From Phascolarctobacterium faecium DSM 14760 (lineage in GTDB: Bacteria; Bacillota; Negativicutes; Acidaminococcales; Acidaminococcaceae), in NCBI RefSeq assembly GCF_003269275.1, contig NZ_QLTS01000007.1, forward strand, positions 46,819 to 110,818: 64,000 nucleotides of DNA, in the 5' to 3' direction. Numbering within the stretch: the stretch's first letter is position 1; each line of letters opens with the position of its first letter. Of the stretch, positions 59,551 through 64,000 are shown piece by piece. The translations under genes were made by a program, and so were the position numbers. The notes beneath the pieces are model-generated. The model was given only the letters and a program-made list of their open reading frames with translations, made no database searches and had not been told where the DNA came from.

Positions 59551-59982
59551 ATGAAAATCTCTACCAAAGGACGTTATGCTTTGCGGCTGATGCTTGACCT
59601 GGCTTACAATCATACCGGCAGCTTCATCCCCATTAAAAATATCTCCCAGCGGCAGGATATTTCCGACAAATATCTGGAACAGATCATTACCCAGCTGAGC
59701 CGCGCCGGACTTGTCAAAAGCGCCCGCGGCGCCCAGGGCGGCTATATGCTTGCCAAAGAGCCGCAGGAATATACTGTAGGCGAAATACTGCGGCTGCTGG
59801 AAGGCAATCTGGCCCCGGTAGCCTGCGTAGACGATACCAAGGATGCCTGCACCCGTGCAGACGAATGTGTAACCATGGAAGTATGGCGTGAAATAAAAGA
59901 CGCCGTTAATAAAGTAGTCGATAACATCACCTTGGCTGACTTAGTGGAACAACAGCGGCAGAAATGCCGATGTTGTAAGTAA
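59551..59982 (+). CDS. iscR: Rrf2-family regulator (IscR-like)
   Basis: A 143-residue winged helix protein. The Rrf2 start [18 protein letters not shown] is followed by the recognition helix region [20 protein letters not shown]. Three cysteines C92-x7-C100-x5-C106 match the [2Fe-2S] ligand set of IscR. It would sense cluster supply and repress or derepress nifS-nifU and its own unit. The ATG at 59551 lies 9 bases after AAAGGA; an upstream TTG at 59533 is rejected. It is followed by cysK 44 bases on, probably in one transcript. CymR-type cysteine regulation is an alternative. Confidence 0.87.
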   Translation: MKISTKGRYALRLMLDLAYNHTGSFIPIKNISQRQDISDKYLEQIITQLSRAGLVKSARGAQGGYMLAKEPQEYTVGEILRLLEGNLAPVACVDDTKDACTRADECVTMEVWREIKDAVNKVVDNITLADLVEQQRQKCRCCK

Positions 59983-60026
59983 ATTACCGCTTGCAGCATA
60001 ATTTATTAAAGAAAGGTTTTGATATC

Positions 60027-60962
60027 ATGACTAAAATTTACCGTAGCCTGACCGACTTGATCGGCAACACCCCGCTCTTAGAGCTGACCAACTATAACAG
60101 GAAATTTGCTCCGCAGGCGACTATCATCGCCAAGCTGGAATATTTTAACCCGGCCGGCAGCGCCAAAGACCGTATCGCCATGGCGATGATCGACGCCGCC
60201 GAAGCCCGGGGACTGCTGCAAAAAGATTCGGTCATCATCGAACCGACCAGCGGTAATACAGGTATCGGCCTGGCCAGCGTAGCCTCAGCACGCGGTTACC
60301 GCACGATCCTGACCATGCCTGAAAGCATGTCTGTTGAACGGCGCAACCTGCTGAAGGCTTATGGAGCCGAGCTGGTGCTTACACCCGGTTCTTTGGGTAT
60401 GCAGGGTGCCATCGACAAAGCAGAAGAACTGGCAGCAGAAATACCCAATGCTTTTATCCCCGGACAATTTGTTAATCCGGCCAATCCGGCCATCCATAAA
60501 GCAACCACCGGCCCCGAAATCTGGCGCGATACCGACGGCGAAGTCGACATTTTCGTTGCCGGAGTAGGCACAGGCGGTACTGTCAGCGGTGCTGGCGCTT
60601 ACCTGAAAGAAAAAAATCCGCGCGTCAAGATCGTCGCCGTCGAACCCAGCGATTCTCCCCTGCTGTCCGGCGGTAAGGCCGGCCCGCACAAGATCCAGGG
60701 CATCGGCGCCAACTTTATCCCCAAAAACTTTGACCGCAGCGTTGTCGATGAAGTTATCGCTATCGACGCGGCAGATGCTTTCAGCACCAGCCGCGAGCTG
60801 GCGAAAAATGAAGGCCTGCTGGTCGGCATTTCCTCCGGTGCTGCGGCCTATGCCGCTACGCTTTTGGCGCAGCGACCCGAAAACGCCGGTAAAAAAATCG
60901 TCGTCATGCTTCCCGACACCGGTGAACGTTACCTGTCCACCCCGGGCTTTATCGGCGACTAA
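60027..60962 (+). CDS. cysK: Cysteine synthase (O-acetylserine sulfhydrylase)
   Basis: A 311-residue fold-type II PLP enzyme. The N-terminal [17 protein letters not shown], the PLP lysine in [11 protein letters not shown] (near residue 43), the substrate loop [12 protein letters not shown] and the phosphate-binding [10 protein letters not shown] are intact. It makes cysteine from O-acetylserine and sulfide; cysteine then feeds NifS. The ATG at 60027 is chosen over an in-frame upstream ATG at 59991 because it gives the family start; AAAGG lies 12 bases upstream. Confidence 0.95.
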   Translation: MTKIYRSLTDLIGNTPLLELTNYNRKFAPQATIIAKLEYFNPAGSAKDRIAMAMIDAAEARGLLQKDSVIIEPTSGNTGIGLASVASARGYRTILTMPESMSVERRNLLKAYGAELVLTPGSLGMQGAIDKAEELAAEIPNAFIPGQFVNPANPAIHKATTGPEIWRDTDGEVDIFVAGVGTGGTVSGAGAYLKEKNPRVKIVAVEPSDSPLLSGGKAGPHKIQGIGANFIPKNFDRSVVDEVIAIDAADAFSTSRELAKNEGLLVGISSGAAAYAATLLAQRPENAGKKIVVMLPDTGERYLSTPGFIGD

Positions 60963-60988
60963 ATCAACTTTACCCTCTCCTGACAAAC

Positions 60989-61019
60989 AAGCGCAGAGTA
61001 CACCTCTGCGCTTGTTTTA
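60989..61019 (+). terminator. Terminator of the iscR-cysK unit
   Basis: AAGCGCAGAG and CTCTGCGCTT with a 5-base loop, then GTTTTAT. Confidence 0.78.
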
Positions 61020-61078
61020 TGGTACTGTTTGAACCCTTGGCGAGGTATTTTCGAGCCTAGTGTTCATACGTGCCTTTA

Positions 61079-61087
61079 TGGTATAAT
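61079..61087 (+). promoter_or_regulatory. Extended -10 promoter before the HD protein gene
   Basis: TGG-TATAAT, 50 bases before the start codon; no good -35 box. Confidence 0.45.
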
Positions 61088-61136
61088 TATTTTATTAAAT
61101 ACGCGTCAATACGCATAAACGGAAGGATTGATTTTC

Positions 61137-61727
61137 ATGGCTGATTTAACCCGCAGTGAAGCCTGGGAGCTGCTGACAAAATATAATAAGGAACCTTTTC
61201 ACCTGCGGCACGCGCTGACGGTAGAAGGCATCATGAAATACTTCGCCAAAGAACTGGGCTATGCCGACGAAACAGGCTTCTGGGCTCAGGTCGGCCTGCT
61301 GCATGATCTGGATTTTGAAGTTTATCCTGCTGAACACTGTCTCAAATCACAGGAAATCATGCGCGAACACGGACTGGACGAAAGATTGATCCGCGCTACC
61401 GCCAGCCACGGCTACGGCCTGGCGCAAAACGATATCGAACCGCAGCACCAGATGGAAAAGGTGCTGTTCGCTATCGACGAGCTTTCGGGACTGATCGGCG
61501 CCGCTGCCATTATGCGCCCTTCCAAAAGCGTTATGGACCTGGAACTGAAATCAGTCAAGAAAAAATACAAAGATAAAAAATTCGCTGCCGGCTGCTCGCG
61601 CGACGTTATTGAAAAGGGCGCTGCCAACCTGGGCTGGACCGTCGACGAGCTGATCGAAAAGACTATTCTGGCTATGCGCGAAGACGAAGCCGCTATCAAC
61701 GAAGCCTGCGCTTCCTTTGATGCCTGA
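61137..61727 (+). CDS. HD-domain hydrolase
   Basis: A 196-residue protein with an HD-type metal site: RHALTVEGIM (first His), GLLHDLDFE (His-Asp near residue 60) and a later Asp. Such proteins (HDIG-type) act as phosphohydrolases on nucleotides, but the substrate is unknown. The family LTRSEAWELLTKYNKE start is common in Firmicutes next to tRNA-modification genes. It lies 24 bases before mnmA and is probably co-transcribed. The ATG at 61137 has GGAAGGA about 10 bases upstream; the upstream codon at 61128 is not needed. Confidence 0.83.
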   Translation: MADLTRSEAWELLTKYNKEPFHLRHALTVEGIMKYFAKELGYADETGFWAQVGLLHDLDFEVYPAEHCLKSQEIMREHGLDERLIRATASHGYGLAQNDIEPQHQMEKVLFAIDELSGLIGAAAIMRPSKSVMDLELKSVKKKYKDKKFAAGCSRDVIEKGAANLGWTVDELIEKTILAMREDEAAINEACASFDA

Positions 61728-61751
61728 ACGAACGAGGTTTTATAATAAATT

Positions 61752-62840
61752 ATGAAGAAAAAAGTTTTAGTCGCCATGAGCGGCGGCGTTGACAGCTCTG
61801 CCGCGGCTATGCTCCTGCAGCAGCAGGGCTACGATGTAACAGGAGCCACGCTGCGTATGTTCTCCAACGAGGATCTGGGACTGGAGCAGGACAGTACCTG
61901 CTGCTCACTAAGCGACGTTGAAGACGCCAAACTGGTTGCACACAAGCTGGGCATTCCCCACTATGTCTTCAATTTCAGTCCCTGCTTCAGGCGCTGCGTC
62001 ATCGACCGCTTTATCAGCGAATACGAAGCCGGCCGTACGCCAAACCCCTGCGTCGACTGCAATAAACACATCAAATTCGGCGAACTGCTCGATCGCGCCC
62101 GGTTGATGGACTGTGAATATCTGGCTACCGGTCACTATGCCCGCATCATTTTCGACGCTGACAGAAACCGCTGGCTGCTGGCCCGCGGCGACGACCACGC
62201 CAAAGACCAGAGCTATATGCTTTTTAACCTGACCCAACAGCAGCTGGCGCATATCCTGCTGCCGCTGGCAGATATTACCAAACCCGAGATCCGCCGGATG
62301 AGCGAAAACCGGGGCCTGGTAACGGCTCATAAGCCGGACAGTCAGGATATCTGCTTTGTCCCAGACGGCGACTACACCGCTTTTATCGAACGCATTACCA
62401 AAAATAAACCGCGCCCCGGTAAATTCATCCACCAAAACGGTCAGGTGCTGGGAACGCACCAGGGACTGATCCACTACACTATCGGTCAGCGTAAAGGTTT
62501 GGGCATTGCTTATGAATACCCGCTTTATGTTATTGATAAAGACATTGCCAGCAACACAGTTATTTTAGGCCCTAATGATGCTTTGTTCCAGAAAGCTCTG
62601 CTTGCCGAAAACTGTAACCTGATCGCGATCGATAAGCTGGAGGCGCCCCTGCGTGTCACCGCCAAGACCCGTTACCGGCAGAAAGACGTACCGGCAGTTA
62701 TCGAGCCGCTGGCGGACGGTAAAATCAAAGTTACCTTTGACGAACCGCAAAGAGCCATCACCCCAGGTCAAGCCGTAGTATTTTACGACGGCGATTACGT
62801 AGTCGGCGGCGGTATTATCGCCGCGCCGCTGAAGGAGTAA
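61752..62840 (+). CDS. mnmA: tRNA-specific 2-thiouridylase MnmA
   Basis: A 362-residue enzyme that thiolates U34 in tRNA-Lys, -Glu and -Gln; tRNA-Lys(TTT) itself is encoded at 23.8 kb. The PP-loop SGGVDSSAAAML is at residues 10-21. The catalytic cysteines are in NPCVDCNKHIKF (near 101) and DSQDICFVPDGDY (near 201). The central domain has HYTIGQRKGLGIA. The sulfur donor would be NifS. Length and domains are normal. It overlaps the leader of the following exported-protein gene, whose ribosome site lies in its last codons. Confidence 0.96.
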   Translation: MKKKVLVAMSGGVDSSAAAMLLQQQGYDVTGATLRMFSNEDLGLEQDSTCCSLSDVEDAKLVAHKLGIPHYVFNFSPCFRRCVIDRFISEYEAGRTPNPCVDCNKHIKFGELLDRARLMDCEYLATGHYARIIFDADRNRWLLARGDDHAKDQSYMLFNLTQQQLAHILLPLADITKPEIRRMSENRGLVTAHKPDSQDICFVPDGDYTAFIERITKNKPRPGKFIHQNGQVLGTHQGLIHYTIGQRKGLGIAYEYPLYVIDKDIASNTVILGPNDALFQKALLAENCNLIAIDKLEAPLRVTAKTRYRQKDVPAVIEPLADGKIKVTFDEPQRAITPGQAVVFYDGDYVVGGGIIAAPLKE

Positions 62841-62845
62841 GAAAC

Positions 62846-63772
62846 ATGAAATTCTTTCTCGCCGCTATCGTCACAGCAGCACTGCTCGCTGAAATAATCC
62901 CTGTTTGGGCCGCTGACCCAGGCAACGATAAAATCAAAAATAAGGCTCCTTCTGTCCATACAGAAGCTGATAACAGTAACGGACATCCGCCTGAAGGCAT
63001 CAGCATCACGCCGCAGACACAGGCCCAGAGGCTGGCAGCAGCTACGGCTAAAGCACAGCCGAACGCCAAAACACCGGCTGATACTGCATCCAATGCTACC
63101 TCCTCTGTCGATTCGGATATCAAAACTCCGCCTGCTGATATGCAGCCGGAACCAACCAAGCCGGTGATCAAAAAAATCAAGCCACCGATCCCTGAGGAAA
63201 AACCGCTGCGCGTGATCTGGCCGCAGGACTTTTATTATTATTCCTATAACGGCGATCCTTATTACAGCCTGTCGCTGCCCAAGGATTTCGGTACTGATAC
63301 CCTCGCCGGACTGCCTGCTGCAGGTCCCATGCTGATGCGGGCCCAAAGCAACACTGTTTTGATGACCTTTGCCGCCACAGAAAATGATCCTGTTAAAAAC
63401 CGGATCTTCAGCGAAGCGCTCAAAAACAGAAGCGAGATACCGCTGCCGCCATTAGGACCGAACGAAGAATACGAATATATCCCAGCCCCGCGTTATACTT
63501 ACAATACTGACCCGGCGCCGCTGGAGCTGCCCAAGCAGATCACCAACGTCAAAATAGTGGATGCTGGCAGCGGACGGACAGCAGAAAACCTGATCGTTCA
63601 ATATCTTTATCTCAGCTGTACGGCCGACGGACAGCATTGCATGGCTGTACTTACCCACAGCGAACGCAATCAGAAAGCCTTTGACGGACTGTTCGTCTTT
63701 CCCTATGCTGAAAAACAAAATTATATACCGTTAGTTACCTTCACCGCGCAGAGCCTGCGGGTGAGGAAATAA
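62846..63772 (+). CDS. Exported hypothetical protein with proline-rich region
   Basis: A 308-residue protein. A signal peptide (about 1-22, IPVWA cleavage) is followed by a low-complexity Pro/Lys/Ala/Thr-rich region (about 30-120), then a conserved-looking domain from FYYYSYNGDPYYSLSLPKDF to the end, with FAATENDPVKN and LYLSCTADGQHCMAVLTHS. It lies 5 bases after mnmA with AAGGAG in the mnmA end, so it is translated from the same transcript. Localisation is likely periplasmic or envelope. No family recognised. Confidence 0.68.
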   Translation: MKFFLAAIVTAALLAEIIPVWAADPGNDKIKNKAPSVHTEADNSNGHPPEGISITPQTQAQRLAAATAKAQPNAKTPADTASNATSSVDSDIKTPPADMQPEPTKPVIKKIKPPIPEEKPLRVIWPQDFYYYSYNGDPYYSLSLPKDFGTDTLAGLPAAGPMLMRAQSNTVLMTFAATENDPVKNRIFSEALKNRSEIPLPPLGPNEEYEYIPAPRYTYNTDPAPLELPKQITNVKIVDAGSGRTAENLIVQYLYLSCTADGQHCMAVLTHSERNQKAFDGLFVFPYAEKQNYIPLVTFTAQSLRVRK

Positions 63773-63777
63773 ACAAT

Positions 63778-63826
63778 AAAAGCTGATAAATAGAAGCGCT
63801 TAAACGCCTATATTTATCAGCTTTTT
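63778..63826. terminator. Terminator between convergent genes
   Basis: AAAAGCTGATAAATA and TATTTATCAGCTTTTT enclose a short inner stem; both strands have T-runs. Confidence 0.8.
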
Positions 63827-63844
63827 AATTATACTATCATCTAT

Positions 63845-64000
63845 TTACAACAGCCCGGCCGGTATATACCAGTTTCTGGCATCTATCGGCAGCAGATCAT
63901 TGGCAAAACAGATCACGCCGCCTGCACCTAATTTCAAGGCCCGTTCTCCCTCTGCCACCGGCCGCAGGATATCAAACTTCTTCGTTTCTTTCACCGGGCT
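63845..64000 (-). CDS. C-terminal 51 residues of an unknown protein (cut by window edge)
   Basis: An open frame on the minus strand ends at a TAA at 63845-63847. The visible end has ERALKLGAGGVICFAND and closes with WYIPAGLL. The start lies outside the window. Orientation fits the bidirectional terminator at 63778-63826. I do not recognise the family. Confidence 0.5.
   Translation of the reverse strand, partial: SPVKETKKFDILRPVAEGERALKLGAGGVICFANDLLPIDARNWYIPAGLL

Overview
The window looks like a chromosomal segment of a diderm Firmicute (class Negativicutes). An Acidaminococcaceae or Phascolarctobacterium-like gut anaerobe is my best guess, but genus level is inference. Firmicute markers are the yybS-gdpP-rplI-dnaB block, pdxST with a divergent MocR regulator, AGGAGG ribosome binding sites, intrinsic terminators after most genes and PHO boxes of the Firmicute type. 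Diderm markers are a TpsB/TpsA two-partner secretion pair, a small beta-barrel protein and type IV pilin-like genes. Anaerobic metabolism is indicated by reverse rubrerythrin, radical-SAM ThiH and a succinate/methylmalonyl-CoA module.

Layout. 1-7.5 kb: MerR and LysR regulators, an M23 peptidase, a SpoVB/MurJ-like flippase, a BMP-type lipoprotein with a barrel protein, and reverse rubrerythrin. 7.5-13.5 kb: a pilin-like cluster (PilV-like, PilW-like, then three PilX-like paralogues, two of them with their own promoter and terminator). 13.6-18.7 kb: M48 protease, family III CoA-transferase, an operon of ThiW, a small membrane protein and a zinc-type ArsR, then pdxST. 18.8-23.7 kb: pdxR-like gene and the thiSFGH-tenI operon behind a candidate attenuator. 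23.8-33.2 kb: tRNA-Lys, purA, purB, a small membrane protein, dnaB, rplI, gdpP, yybS and a DUF697-like protein. 33.6-37.1 kb: B12-binding methylmalonyl-CoA mutase subunit, methylmalonyl-CoA decarboxylase alpha subunit and a dicarboxylate transporter. 37.2-38.4 kb: gluQ and a small membrane protein. 38.4-48.6 kb: a phosphonate uptake and C-P lyase operon (phnD-C-E-E-G-H-I-J-Cys-rich protein-K-M-L-PHP phosphodiesterase). 48.8-57.6 kb: exported protein, iron alcohol dehydrogenase, TpsA/TpsB, LysM protein, AEC transporter and a hypothetical. 57.7-64 kb: nifU-nifS divergent from iscR-cysK, HD protein, mnmA and an exported protein.

How the genes work together. pdxST makes PLP, used by NifS and CysK in the window; NifS supplies sulfur to NifU, MnmA and probably ThiS, and IscR probably controls both sides of its locus. 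The phn operon imports phosphonates and cleaves the C-P bond, with PHO-box repeats in front suggesting phosphate control. The dicarboxylate carrier, B12 subunit and decarboxylase alpha subunit fit succinate-to-propionate fermentation, but the other enzyme subunits are not here.

The points most worth checking are the thiS leader with two mutually exclusive hairpins, the nine-cysteine protein inside the C-P lyase operon, the PilX-like cassette triplication, the Lys-to-Arg change at the PLP site of the PdxR-like regulator, and a motif shared by the nifS and iscR promoters. No CRISPR array, insertion sequence, prophage or rRNA was seen.
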